Assembly: GCF_002019695.1 (NCBI RefSeq)
Contig: NZ_KV917376.1
Location: 4,412,974-4,476,973, forward strand
DNA length: 64,000 nucleotides
Direction: 5' to 3'
DNA from: Evansella clarkii
GTDB lineage: Bacteria; Bacillota; Bacilli; Bacillales; Salisediminibacteriaceae
Within the stretch, counting starts at the first letter, position 1. Each line of letters starts with the position of its first letter. Made by a program: the position numbers and the translations under genes. Below the pieces are notes generated by a model. That model saw only the letters and a program-made list of their open reading frames with translations. It searched no databases and had not been told where the DNA came from. Shown here piece after piece: positions 17,428 to 25,131 of this stretch.

Positions 17428-17634
17428 CTACTCATCGTCCAGATAAATAATGGTTACGCCGTTTTCTTCAAGGAGTGAAATGACTGCATTGTTCAGCCTG
17501 TCATCCCGCAGCAGACCGAGAGAGCGCGCCAGTTCAAGCTCTTCCAGTTCTCCATTTTCCGCGTCTTCAATAAGTTCCACTATTTCATCCATGTTATTTT
17601 GTTTTAGTTCCTGAATCAGTTCATCTCTTTTCAT
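17428..17634 (-). CDS. Small acidic protein resembling sigma-70 region 1.1
   Basis: A 68-residue acidic protein. It begins MKRDELIQELKQNNMDEIVELIEDAE and ends in LLEENGVTIIYLDDE. The spacing of helices and the closing 'ELGI-x-V-x-DE'-like strand resemble sigma-70 region 1.1, the domain that guards DNA-binding sigma regions, but no sigma core follows. GGAGG precedes the ATG. It ends 10 bp before ydbS and is the first gene of the ydbST operon. The resemblance was judged by eye, and the protein may simply be an uncharacterised small helical protein. Confidence 0.6.
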   Translation of the reverse strand: MKRDELIQELKQNNMDEIVELIEDAENGELEELELARSLGLLRDDRLNNAVISLLEENGVTIIYLDDE

Positions 17635-17715
17635 AACCAGATTCCTCCATATATTTCGCTTCATGTGTACTTTATCATAACCATTTTTTTATTGCCATTT
17701 CTTTTATTATTTAAG

Positions 17716-17800
17716 ATCTGTTTAGCTTTGTTGTTGTTTTTCGCTACAAGAAACTCACGTGCCCAAGGCATAAAAAAATCAAAATCAGCCATTATCTAAA
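17716..17800. repeat. Remnant of dispersed repeat downstream of cvfC
   Basis: TTTGTTGTTGTTTTTCGCTACA ... AATCAAAATCAGCC matches the edges of the repeat near tatC (TTTGTTGTTGATTTTCG ... AAATCAACATCAGCC), with most of the interior missing. Confidence 0.55.
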
Positions 17801-17824
17801 AAATCCGTCACTTGGACGGATTTT
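17800..17824 (-). terminator. Terminator of cvfC
   Basis: AAAATCCGTC / GACGGATTTT (17800-17809 with 17815-17824), with a 5-nt loop. On the minus strand it is followed by further T's (TTTTTTAG). Confidence 0.8.
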
Positions 17825-17829
17825 CTTTT

Positions 17830-18954
17830 TCAGGAACGGTCAAAGGCTTCTGTCATCTGTTTCCAGACTGAGCCCTTTGCCTCTTCACCTTCTTCAATTC
17901 GCGTGAGTGCTAACTTAGCCTGCATGGCTACTTCAAATTCAGGATCATCTACAGCTTTTTGCAAAGCAGGGACAGATGTCTCATCACCTGCTTCATAGAG
18001 AAACATTGCAGCACGCCAGCGGACTAATTTGTTCTTGTCCTCCAGTGCCTCAATCATCGCAGGGATAGCTTCAGGACTTCCAATATCCGATACGGTATCG
18101 CCAGCAGTTCTCCTTACTGTTACAGAAGAATCTTTTAGAGCCTTATAAACATAAGGAAGCACTTTTTCATCTTCTATCATACCTAAATAAACAACAGCGA
18201 GACGCCTGATGGAAGCTTTTTCATCATTAAGGGCTTTCTCCAGGACAGGCAGATCCTCAAGCTTCGGATCCATTTGTTCAAGGACAGCGAAGCGCTTTTT
18301 CCAGTCAGGATCATCCAGCATTTCTTTTGTAACTTTAATCCACTTTCTGTTTCCTTCTTTTTGCTTTTCTGGCTCATGCGCCTGCTGGACAAGTTCATTC
18401 AGGCGTTCTTTCGTATAGGTTGCTTTAATCTCTTCGGCAACCTCTTCGGCAACTTCCTGGAGGTCGCCATAGCGTGGGCGCTGTTCCTCCCATTTCCGCT
18501 GCATAACTACATTATCCTCAGGCTTCGTTGCCTTTACCATAGCTTCTTTAAAATCATCAGTAAGCCCGACACGAACCTCTTCTTCTCCAGTTGATACTTT
18601 CACCTGTATTGGAATTCCTTTAAATTTATGCACATATACATTGACTTCCCCGAAGTGTTCATCGACAGATTCATTCTGTGCTCCCGTTTCTTCTGCTTCT
18701 TCTCCAAATACTTTTCTTACCTCCGGGAGAATTTCTTTCCAGTCAACTTTCGCGTTTCTTTCCACCGCAATAAAGTCAGCCACATGATAAACACCTTTGA
18801 CTCCATTAACTGCTAAAATATCACGGACAAACCCGGGCGCATCCTCTGCATTTTCTTTTTTATAATTATGGCTTTTCCCCTGTGGAAGTTCTTTATCGAG
18901 TGTAAACTTCATTGTATTAGGGCTCGGTGTTGGCTCTACGGAAACAATTTTCAT
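17830..18954 (-). CDS. cvfC: CvfC/YpgR: Nfu N-terminal domain fused to HEAT repeats
   Basis: The 374-residue protein starts with an Nfu/NifU N-terminal-type domain (TPSPNTMKFTLDKELPQG; NGVKGVYHVADFIAVER). From about residue 200 it continues into PBS-lyase-like HEAT repeats (LNDEKASIRRLAVVYLGMI; LKDSSVTVRRTAGDTVSDIG; LEDKNKLVRWRAAMFLYEAG). The iron-sulfur CxxC domain of true Nfu is absent. This layout is that of 'conserved virulence factor C' of Staphylococcus and B. subtilis YpgR; the molecular role is unknown. It is monocistronic, with its own terminator. Confidence 0.87.
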   Translation of the reverse strand: MKIVSVEPTPSPNTMKFTLDKELPQGKSHNYKKENAEDAPGFVRDILAVNGVKGVYHVADFIAVERNAKVDWKEILPEVRKVFGEEAEETGAQNESVDEHFGEVNVYVHKFKGIPIQVKVSTGEEEVRVGLTDDFKEAMVKATKPEDNVVMQRKWEEQRPRYGDLQEVAEEVAEEIKATYTKERLNELVQQAHEPEKQKEGNRKWIKVTKEMLDDPDWKKRFAVLEQMDPKLEDLPVLEKALNDEKASIRRLAVVYLGMIEDEKVLPYVYKALKDSSVTVRRTAGDTVSDIGSPEAIPAMIEALEDKNKLVRWRAAMFLYEAGDETSVPALQKAVDDPEFEVAMQAKLALTRIEEGEEAKGSVWKQMTEAFDRS

Positions 18955-19037
18955 GTTCGCAACCCCTTTCCACTGCTTATATAGTATTTATATCGTATCA
19001 TAAATGGTGTGTCTGAAAAACTTTCCGGCATCGTTTT

Positions 19038-19463
19038 TCATTGGGACAATACTTTTCCAGCAGCCTGCAGAATCTCCTGAAAAGATGCTTTATCATTAAA
19101 CCTTGCTGCTATTTCATGGTCAGCGTTTAAAAGATAAGTAGTTGGTACAGACATACACTGATACAAGTCATAAATGTTTGTTCCGTTGTCTTTTAAAGAA
19201 AGAAAAGTAAATCCCTGCTCTTTGTAAAACTTTTCGCCTGCGTCCGGAGCAGCTTCTCTTCCCGTAACATTGATCATTATCATAGCTAAATCATCCGTCT
19301 GCATTGCCCTGTTCAGGTGTTCTTTAGCAGGAAGATCCCTCTGGGAGTCAGGACACCACGATACCCAGAATGTAATTAACACTGCCTTGCCTGTATAGTC
19401 TGCTAAGGAAATTTGTTTTTCCGTCCCCATTTCAGGCAAAGTAAATGAAGGTGCTTCTGGCAT
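19038..19463 (-). CDS. TlpA/ResA-like thioredoxin-fold protein with CPDS site
   Basis: A 141-residue peroxiredoxin/TlpA-like domain. It has APSFTLPEMG, then the active-site region FWVSWCPDSQRDLP, and the cis-Pro strand MSVPTTYLL. The usual CxxC is C37-P-D-S40, so the resolving Cys is missing. The ATG at 19463 with AAGGAGGG upstream is chosen; no signal peptide remains, so it is predicted cytoplasmic. It lies 28 bp after a thioredoxin-like gene with an intact CGTC, suggesting the two act together. Confidence 0.75.
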   Translation of the reverse strand: MPEAPSFTLPEMGTEKQISLADYTGKAVLITFWVSWCPDSQRDLPAKEHLNRAMQTDDLAMIMINVTGREAAPDAGEKFYKEQGFTFLSLKDNGTNIYDLYQCMSVPTTYLLNADHEIAARFNDKASFQEILQAAGKVLSQ

Positions 19464-19491
19464 AAAATTTGTTCCCTCCTTTTTAATCGAT

Positions 19492-19803
19492 TCACTGCTC
19501 TTTAGCAAAGCTGTACAGTTTTGTCACTGATTCAAAAGCATAAACCTTATCTCTTAATTCACTATTTTCTATGTACAACAGGCAGGGAACACTGGAGATT
19601 TCCCATTTTGCAGCTTCTTCCTTAAAGTAATTAATATCTATCTCTATTATTGCTGGCACTCCTTCAGTCTGTTCAAGTACAACGAGTAACTGTTTCGCCA
19701 GCCGGCATGTTCCGCACATTGGCGTAAAAGCATAAACTAACAGAGGCTCCCTGCTGTCTTCGATTATTTTACTAAGCTCTCTGCCGGAATTTATTTTCTT
19801 CAG
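19492..19803 (-). CDS. Thioredoxin family protein (possible CTG start)
   Basis: The protein has a thioredoxin fold with the redox pair C30-G-T-C33 (TPMCGTCRLAK) and a cis-Pro in SSVPCLLY. From the chosen start it is 103 residues, a normal thioredoxin length. GGGAGGG at 19812-19818 is eight bases before a CTG in frame; no ATG, GTG or TTG lies at proper distance. An ATG further upstream (19836-19839 area) would add a hydrophobic stretch and has no ribosome site. It is the middle of AEC transporter-Trx-TlpA genes on one strand. Confidence 0.7.
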   Translation of the reverse strand: MKKINSGRELSKIIEDSREPLLVYAFTPMCGTCRLAKQLLVVLEQTEGVPAIIEIDINYFKEEAAKWEISSVPCLLYIENSELRDKVYAFESVTKLYSFAKEQ

Positions 19804-19840
19804 TATCTTTCCCTCCCATAGAAAACAATTTAACATCATA

Positions 19841-20749
19841 CTATAAAATAACAAAGAGTAAAACGGTAACCGATATTACACTTAATATCGTTGTAATCAA
19901 TGTGATACTTGAGACAAGCTGCACTCTCGTATTAAACTGCATTGCATATATTGCTGTTGTTACCGCTGCAGGCATGGAACTTGCTATGATCAGAACTTGC
20001 TGCATGAGAAGGGACATTGGGAGTATTTCAGTCAGCCCCCAGGCGATAAAAGGAGACAGAATGAGCCTGATGATGACACCATAGGATATATACCCCCACT
20101 CCAGGCGGTCAAGGCGGATCTCTGCCAGCTGCATGCCTAGCATTATCATAGTAACCGGGATAGCCGCATCAGCGATAAGATCAATAAAGTTGAATACTGG
20201 TTCTGGTACTGTGATGCCTGACCAGTTAACCACCCCAACTATGAAAACAGCATATGTCGCCGGCATCTTAAAAACTGTGGCAACGGCCGTCCTGACTCCT
20301 GTTCCGCCTTTAGCGGCGTAATATACTCCGGCAGTTGTCATGATAAACGATTGTACAACCATATAAATTACTGCATAGGCAAAACCCTCAGGTCCGAAAG
20401 CGAATAAGACAATAGGAACACCGTAATTACCTGCATTCATAAAAGCTGTTGATAAAATCAGCCCGCTTTCCGTATCAGAATCCAGGCCCCGGAACCGAGA
20501 GTATATTTTGTTTATCCCTATATAAATTAACAAATAAATAACTGCAAACACAACCAGGACTATATGGTCTGCTGACAGCTCTGAATTATACAGTGTTCTG
20601 AAAATAAGCGCGGGAACAAGGATATAGATAATTAATGATGATATAGGGAGTAACGAAACTTTTTTCCACTTCTGAAAAACATACCCTGTTAAAAAGATAA
20701 GCATGACAGGCAGAACTACCTGAAAAAACAACATCCGAAACACTTCCAT
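19841..20749 (-). CDS. AEC family transporter (auxin efflux carrier fold)
   Basis: A 302-residue membrane protein with ten hydrophobic helices. The inverted-repeat fold of the AEC/BART family is recognisable from LPVMLIFLTGYVFQK, FMNAGNYGVPIVLFAFG in the first half and ASSMPAAVTTAIYAMQF in the second. Bacterial members carry malate, malonate or other organic acids; the substrate here is unknown. The ribosome site before the first ATG is weak (TTGGA), so the start could be six residues further in. It begins a strand that continues into the two thioredoxin-fold genes. Confidence 0.82.
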   Translation of the reverse strand: MEVFRMLFFQVVLPVMLIFLTGYVFQKWKKVSLLPISSLIIYILVPALIFRTLYNSELSADHIVLVVFAVIYLLIYIGINKIYSRFRGLDSDTESGLILSTAFMNAGNYGVPIVLFAFGPEGFAYAVIYMVVQSFIMTTAGVYYAAKGGTGVRTAVATVFKMPATYAVFIVGVVNWSGITVPEPVFNFIDLIADAAIPVTMIMLGMQLAEIRLDRLEWGYISYGVIIRLILSPFIAWGLTEILPMSLLMQQVLIIASSMPAAVTTAIYAMQFNTRVQLVSSITLITTILSVISVTVLLFVIL

Positions 20750-20816
20750 TCCAATTAAAGGGATTAAATGTCAGCTGTACCGGCACCTTTCACCTTTATA
20801 TTTTCGTTTTATGTAC

Positions 20817-21146
20817 ATGAATTAATTTCATAATTAAAGATTTAAATCTTTAATACGAACATTATCTTAAAAGGTTACTTTGTTGTTCGATTTACGCTTC
20901 AGAAGCTGGCAGAGAAAGAGAAAGCCGCCGTCTTACACTGCAATCGAAAAGAAACGTTCGTCTTGTTTTATCCCGATGTAACCGTCCGTAAAACTCCCGC
21001 CTCAAAACAGGAGTGGAAGCCAAGATGTTTAGGCGGGAGATAACGGACGCTAACATCCCGATTGGTTCAACTAACAATCAGTGGGGGATGAATCCCCCAA
21101 CTGATGGAAGGTTCACTTTATACAAAGTCTATATATGAAATTCATT
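20817..21146. repeat. MITE-like terminal-inverted-repeat element, interrupted copy
   Basis: The left end ATGAATTAATTTCATAATT and the right end TATATATGAAATTCATT are partial inverted repeats of one another. Matching ends and internal segments (CGATTTACGCTTCAG; GCCGTCTTACACTGCAATCG) occur at 34599-34847. This copy lacks the middle of that one and is split by the 150-bp element at 20972-21121. No coding capacity is visible. Confidence 0.75.
20972..21121 (+). mobile_element. 150-bp two-hairpin PATE-like element, copy A
   Basis: It starts CCCGATGTAACCGTCCGT right after TTTAT and ends GGTTCACTTTAT. A long interrupted stem pairs GATGT/ACATC (20975-20979/21053-21057), CGTCCGT/ACGGACG (20983-20989/21043-21049) and CTCCCGCC/GGCGGGAG (20994-21001/21032-21039). 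A second hairpin ATCAGT..ACTGAT spans 21077-21105 near the right end. The 34.8-kb MITE copy shows the uninterrupted site. Subterminal hairpins, TTTAT specificity and the lack of transposase fit a non-autonomous IS200/IS605 element; the right part resembles a TnpB omega-RNA scaffold (inference). Confidence 0.7.
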
Positions 21147-21169
21147 CAATTTCCTAAACAATAATAAAA

Positions 21170-21185
21170 CCTGGCGAAAGCCAGG
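21170..21185 (-). terminator. Terminator of pncA
   Basis: CCTGGC-GAAA-GCCAGG. On the minus strand it is followed by TTTTATTATT. Confidence 0.85.
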
Positions 21186-21202
21186 CATAAGTTAAAACTA
21201 TT

Positions 21203-21775
21203 TTACTTAACTTCCATTCCTTTTTCTAATACTTTCGCTCCTAAAGAGCCGCTAAAATGAGTCAGAGCCCATTCATGGCCAGATGGGTTAAAGCTGTCTA
21301 CAGCATCCTTATGAACTGTTACAGAAAACCCGAGATTATAAGCATCGACAGCAGTATGAAGGACACATATATCCGTACATACCCCCGCAAGATGAATCTC
21401 AGTAATTCCCCGTTCTCTCAGCTTTAACTCCAGGGTGGTTCCTGCAAATGCACTGTATCTCGTTTTATCCATCCACTCTACATGTCCTGTGCCGCTATAA
21501 TAGAGCTGGTTATAATATTCTCCGAGCAGACCGTATAATTTTCGTCCCTTCGTTCCTCTGATGTTATGAGGTGGAAACAATTTTGACTCCGGATGGTAAG
21601 GGTCATTCTCCTCATGTACATCTACAGCGAATACCACATACTCATCATTTTCTGCAAATTCTTTCGTGAGTTCTGTAATCCTGCCTTCTATAGCCTGTCC
21701 TCTTTCACCGCAGGTAAGCTTTCCATCATCAGCTACAAAATCGTACGTATAATCAATAACTATAAGTGCTTTCAT
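21203..21775 (-). CDS. pncA: Nicotinamidase / isochorismatase-family hydrolase
   Basis: This 190-residue cytoplasmic hydrolase converts nicotinamide to nicotinate for NAD salvage. The catalytic set is visible: Asp8 in VIDYTYDF, Lys in WMDKTRYSAF, and Cys in GVCTDICVLHTA. Metal-site residues lie in FAVDVHEENDPYHPES (DxHxxxDxxHPES). That motif is typical of nicotinamidase rather than isochorismatase. The ATG at 21775 follows a GAGGGGGG ribosome site. The gene stands alone between the MITE and ytzC. Confidence 0.88.
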   Translation of the reverse strand: MKALIVIDYTYDFVADDGKLTCGERGQAIEGRITELTKEFAENDEYVVFAVDVHEENDPYHPESKLFPPHNIRGTKGRKLYGLLGEYYNQLYYSGTGHVEWMDKTRYSAFAGTTLELKLRERGITEIHLAGVCTDICVLHTAVDAYNLGFSVTVHKDAVDSFNPSGHEWALTHFSGSLGAKVLEKGMEVK

Positions 21776-21852
21776 ACCTGGCCCCCCTCTATATACTAGT
21801 ATCATTATAACATTGTTACAAAGAAAACTCTCAGCGTGGACAGCTTACCATT

Positions 21853-21880
21853 AAAAAAAATAACCCGCATGTATACGGGC
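21853..21880 (-). terminator. Probable terminator of ytzC
   Basis: CCCG(N8)CGGG, followed on the minus strand by TTATTTTTTTT. The stem is short but the T-tract is strong. Confidence 0.5.
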
Positions 21881-21898
21881 TATCCGACTATAAAGCCT

Positions 21899-22156
21899 TT
21901 AAATACCTAGAATCATTTTGTTCTGAAGCTGATGTACCCTTTGCTGAAGCCTGAACAGTTCATCCCGGTCTTCCGCAGAAGCACTTCTCAGCAGGTTATC
22001 CAGTTCCAAATTTGCTTCTTCCAGTTTCATTTGGGCATTCGTAAACTCTTCCGGATTGCTCTGCTGAATTCTTTTAGATTCTTTCAGCTGCTCCTCTGCA
22101 TAAGCCATGACATCCGTGATCTCTTTTACCGCCCCTGTTATATGGGAATTAGTCAT
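21899..22156 (-). CDS. ytzC: YtzC-like DUF2524 protein
   Basis: An 85-residue helical protein. It has AYAEEQLKESKRIQQSNPEEF, AQMKLEEANLELDNLL and a C-terminal LQQRVHQLQNKMILGI, matching the coiled-coil DUF2524 (YtzC) pattern of Bacillus. No enzymatic motif is present and the function is unknown. The start at 22156 follows GAGGTG; the longer frame has no ribosome site. Confidence 0.8.
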   Translation of the reverse strand: MTNSHITGAVKEITDVMAYAEEQLKESKRIQQSNPEEFTNAQMKLEEANLELDNLLRSASAEDRDELFRLQQRVHQLQNKMILGI

Positions 22157-22310
22157 GATTTTCACCTCAATAATAAACTTGGCAGTTTGCCACGTTTTTA
22201 TACAGACGGTCAAACCAGAAATATTTTATGTATTTTCTGATTTGTTCAGCATTTTAATAAGCTATAATATATAATGAATATATGTTAAAACCGGGAGGGA
22301 GACACGCTCT

Positions 22311-22940
22311 ATGAAAATTAAATATAATATTATCCCGAAAGAAGATGTAAAATTTGTAACAGACAAATACACGATCAGAGAAGCTGCAGAAGAGCTCGAA
22401 CAAACCGGATACAGATGTATTCCTATACTGGATAAGAGCGGAACCATTTTTCTTGGTAATATTTATGCACAGGATGTTTATAAGGCAATAGTTAAAAACC
22501 AGTATTCCTGGGATGATTCTGTCATGCTTCTGAAAGAGGATGAAGAAGTTCACACAGATGAGCAAGCCTCCTTTATCCGTATATTTTCAAAAATAAAAAA
22601 GTATCCTTATCTGGCTGTTCTCCATGATGATAATACTTTCGCAGGTATTCTGACGCACGCTAACGTTATGGAGATTCTTGAAGACTCCTGGGGGGTTAAG
22701 ACAGGAAGCTATACACTGAATGTTTCCACACAGGAATATCAAGGGGCACTTAATTCTATTTTTTCTGTCATAAAGAAAATTACAAGTGTTCAGAGTCTCC
22801 TGACTCTTGATAATGAAAGCAAATTCTTCCGAAGAGTAATCATCACACTGCCTCGGGAAACTACCGAAGAAACACTGGAAAAAGTGGTTTCCCGTCTTGA
22901 AAAAGAAGGGTTCCGGGTTTTTGAGGTAGAGAAAATTTAA
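22311..22940 (+). CDS. cbpA: CBS-domain protein, CbpA-type (c-di-AMP binding)
   Basis: A 209-residue cytoplasmic protein with two CBS motifs (residues ~15-60 and ~85-125: YRCIPILDKSGTIFLGNIY; YPYLAVLHDDNTFAGILTH) and an ACT-like C-terminal part (VITLPRETTEETLEKVV). The layout and phrases such as MEILEDSWGVKTG match the cyclic-di-AMP-binding CbpA family of Listeria and Bacillus. By analogy it would sense c-di-AMP. The AGGGAG ribosome site is good. It has no co-transcribed neighbour. Confidence 0.75.
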   Translation: MKIKYNIIPKEDVKFVTDKYTIREAAEELEQTGYRCIPILDKSGTIFLGNIYAQDVYKAIVKNQYSWDDSVMLLKEDEEVHTDEQASFIRIFSKIKKYPYLAVLHDDNTFAGILTHANVMEILEDSWGVKTGSYTLNVSTQEYQGALNSIFSVIKKITSVQSLLTLDNESKFFRRVIITLPRETTEETLEKVVSRLEKEGFRVFEVEKI

Positions 22941-23110
22941 TACAGTGGAAATCATGGCCGGGGATTACTCCCTGGCCTTTCTATATTAAATAAATAAGCG
23001 GCCTGAATTTTATGAATTTACCATATATTAACTCCCTAAAGAATGTATAGTTATTTTCCTCATTCCGTGTTAAAGTTTAATGTTGGAAGATAATTAGGAG
23101 GCTGTTGTAA

Positions 23111-23728
23111 ATGACCTGGGATATTCTGAACATAATTGGCACGATTGCTTTTGCCCTTAGTGGAGTGAACGTGGCCATGGAGGAAAAATATGATTTAATG
23201 GGAGTATATGTGCTTGGTTTCGCTGCCGCTTTCGGAGGTGGTGCTGTGAGGAACCTGTTTATCGGGCTGCCTGTTTCCGCTCTATGGGAACAGGGGTATC
23301 TGTTTACCACTGCATTTATTATAATGACGGCAGCGTTTTTTACAACGGCGATATGGGCCACATTGTGGGAGAAATGGGGAGCGTTTTTTGATGCCATCGG
23401 GCTTGCAGCCTTCGCGATCCAGGGAGCGTTGTTCGCAGTTTCTATGGGACACCCAATGAGTGCTGTCGTTTTCGCCGCGGTGCTTACAGGTACTGGAGGA
23501 GGCATAATCAGAGATGTCCTTGCAGGAAGAAAACCACTCGTACTAAGAGAAGAAATATATATTTTATGGGCCGTACTTGGAGGCGTGGCAATCGCTGCCG
23601 GCTTAGCACAATCAGGCCTCGCCCTCGCTGTATTATTTTCGGCAATTGTCACACTCCGTATGCTTTCCGTACATTATAAATGGAAACTGCCAGTTAGAGC
23701 GGCAGGAGAAAAAACAGAAAGTATATAA
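23111..23728 (+). CDS. TRIC-type cation channel family protein
   Basis: A 205-residue membrane protein with seven hydrophobic segments in two related halves: GTIAFALSGVNVAMEEKYDLMG ... AFGGGAVRNLFIG and GLAAFAIQGALFA ... GTGGGIIRDVLAG. The paired GGG-x-x-R motifs identify the UPF0126/TRIC family, whose bacterial members form trimeric potassium-permeable channels. AGGAGG precedes the ATG. It ends at a strong bidirectional hairpin. Confidence 0.9.
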   Translation: MTWDILNIIGTIAFALSGVNVAMEEKYDLMGVYVLGFAAAFGGGAVRNLFIGLPVSALWEQGYLFTTAFIIMTAAFFTTAIWATLWEKWGAFFDAIGLAAFAIQGALFAVSMGHPMSAVVFAAVLTGTGGGIIRDVLAGRKPLVLREEIYILWAVLGGVAIAAGLAQSGLALAVLFSAIVTLRMLSVHYKWKLPVRAAGEKTESI

Positions 23729-23732
23729 AGGA

Positions 23733-23764
23733 ATGAACCCCCATCAGTAAATATGGGGGTTCAT
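23733..23764. terminator. Bidirectional terminator between TRIC gene and yppE
   Basis: ATGAACCCCCAT / ATGGGGGTTCAT, followed by TTTTTAT on the plus strand. Confidence 0.88.
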
Positions 23765-23766
23765 TT

Positions 23767-24132
23767 TTATATATTCCGGGAAAGTGTCTCCAGCGTATAT
23801 AGAATCGATTTATTTCTTTCAATAAACCGTTTCCTTTTTGTATCCGGCTGAAAACAGGTTACTGCTTCTATTCCTATATTCTCGTGTACATCTTCAATCT
23901 GTTTCACATGAAGATATTTTGGCTGCTTCTCCTTTACGAAAGGAACTGCCAGCTCAATCCATTCATCGGCGGTTTTATGAACTGTATCGGCAAATGGTTT
24001 GACTACCTTTACAAAATCGGCTGCTTCCTTTGTTTCCTGATGCTTTTCAAAGTATTGCAAAGCCTTTTTATTATATTCAAGCAATTTTCCTGTTAAATGA
24101 TTTAATTGATCAGTTTCCCTAATGGCCACCAT
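23767..24132 (-). CDS. yppE: YppE-like DUF1798 protein
   Basis: About 121 residues, helical. It has ADFVKVVKPFADTVHKTADEW, QPKYLHVKQIEDVHENI and CFQPDTKRKRFIE, the conserved positions of the DUF1798 (YppE) family. No enzymatic motif is visible; function is unknown. The ATG at 24132 or the GTG at 24129 could be the start, both right after GAGGAGGTG. Position near recU agrees with the yppC-yppG neighbourhood of B. subtilis. Confidence 0.8.
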   Translation of the reverse strand: MVAIRETDQLNHLTGKLLEYNKKALQYFEKHQETKEAADFVKVVKPFADTVHKTADEWIELAVPFVKEKQPKYLHVKQIEDVHENIGIEAVTCFQPDTKRKRFIERNKSILYTLETLSRNI

Positions 24133-24262
24133 CAGCACCTCCTCTGCCATTGTAACAGATCAGCAGACGCAGAAGAAAGAAGGAGGATGCCAGTCAATCC
24201 GGATATCTTTCGTGCAGAAGGTGCTTGAGGGAGTATCAACAGCAAAATATCAGAAAGCTTAA

Positions 24263-24775
24263 TTAAAAACTGAAAATACCTGCCAGTCTGTTTCGTTTTG
24301 GAGTTTTTTCAGCTTTTTTATCATGGAGATGAATGATTTTTTCAGCATTTGCCTGGAGAAGGTTTTCTATTTTCGCAAGACGGGTGTTAAATTGGTCAAT
24401 GGAATTGGTAAGTTCATCGATTTCTTTCCTGTGCTGAAGCATTTGATACTCCACCACTTCATCTGCTTTATTCTGCAGCTGTTTATCAAGCTGGTCTACC
24501 TGCAGCAGCAGACTGCAGAACTTTTCATCGAGCATAGCAGCTGTCACCATTTTTACTTCCTCGGTTTCAGCCTTATGCCGTACAGGCTGTTTTCGCTTAT
24601 TCCCTGTTTCTTTAGCTATCTTATGAAGCTTTTTATAATTATCTTCATTTATCTCATAATGGCCCGCTCCGCTGATTTCGCAATCAAGGCTGTGCTGTTT
24701 TATCCATCTCTGAATTGTCTTCTGGTTTACACCTAACTCCTCTGCTACTTCCTTTGTCCTCCACACCTTTTTCAT
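24263..24775 (-). CDS. racA: RacA-like chromosome-anchoring protein
   Basis: A 170-residue protein. An N-terminal MerR-like helix-turn-helix (WRTKEVAEELGVNQKTIQRWIKQHSLDCE; GHYEINEDNYKKL) is joined to a long coiled coil (residues ~85-150) and a basic C-terminus ending RNRLAGIFSF. RacA binds centromere-like sequences near the origin and tethers them to the pole through DivIVA at sporulation. The domain order and length fit RacA well, though generic MerR-coil proteins look similar. It diverges from recU. Confidence 0.72.
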   Translation of the reverse strand: MKKVWRTKEVAEELGVNQKTIQRWIKQHSLDCEISGAGHYEINEDNYKKLHKIAKETGNKRKQPVRHKAETEEVKMVTAAMLDEKFCSLLLQVDQLDKQLQNKADEVVEYQMLQHRKEIDELTNSIDQFNTRLAKIENLLQANAEKIIHLHDKKAEKTPKRNRLAGIFSF

Positions 24776-25131
24776 ACATAAAACCCCTTTCTCCCAGCTT
24801 TACTTCTCTAATTCTTCATTCATTAACCAACTCCTCCGACGGTGACAAAACTAGTTTGCTTTCGGCAAAGAAAGAAGAAAACTTCTTTATTTTTACAGCT
24901 TAAGTTAAAAAGGTGCAGTATATCTGCAGCTTATCGTTAAAGTATATGTTTGAGAGCGAGTAAAATACTTCTGTCTGTCCTGGAGCTTTTAAGGTTTTTG
25001 AAACGTTTTTATGTAAAAAACGTATATACAAGTGGGCATACTTTTATTAAGTTTAGTAAGAAAAGGCTATTTGCTTAAAATTTAATTATGTTAATATATA
25101 GTGATGGCTCTGGAAAAAAGGATGTGAAACA
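24776..25131. other. Divergent intergenic region racA-recU
   Basis: This 356-bp AT-rich region holds no supported gene. A short hairpin AAAGAAG / CTTCTTT (24871-24888) followed by ATTTTTA is present. Promoters for racA and recU must lie here but none stands out. Confidence 0.5.

Noticed and set aside
24868-24895. Plus-strand terminator in the racA-recU gap
   Set aside because: The hairpin is short and purine/pyrimidine-biased, with no gene upstream on that strand.
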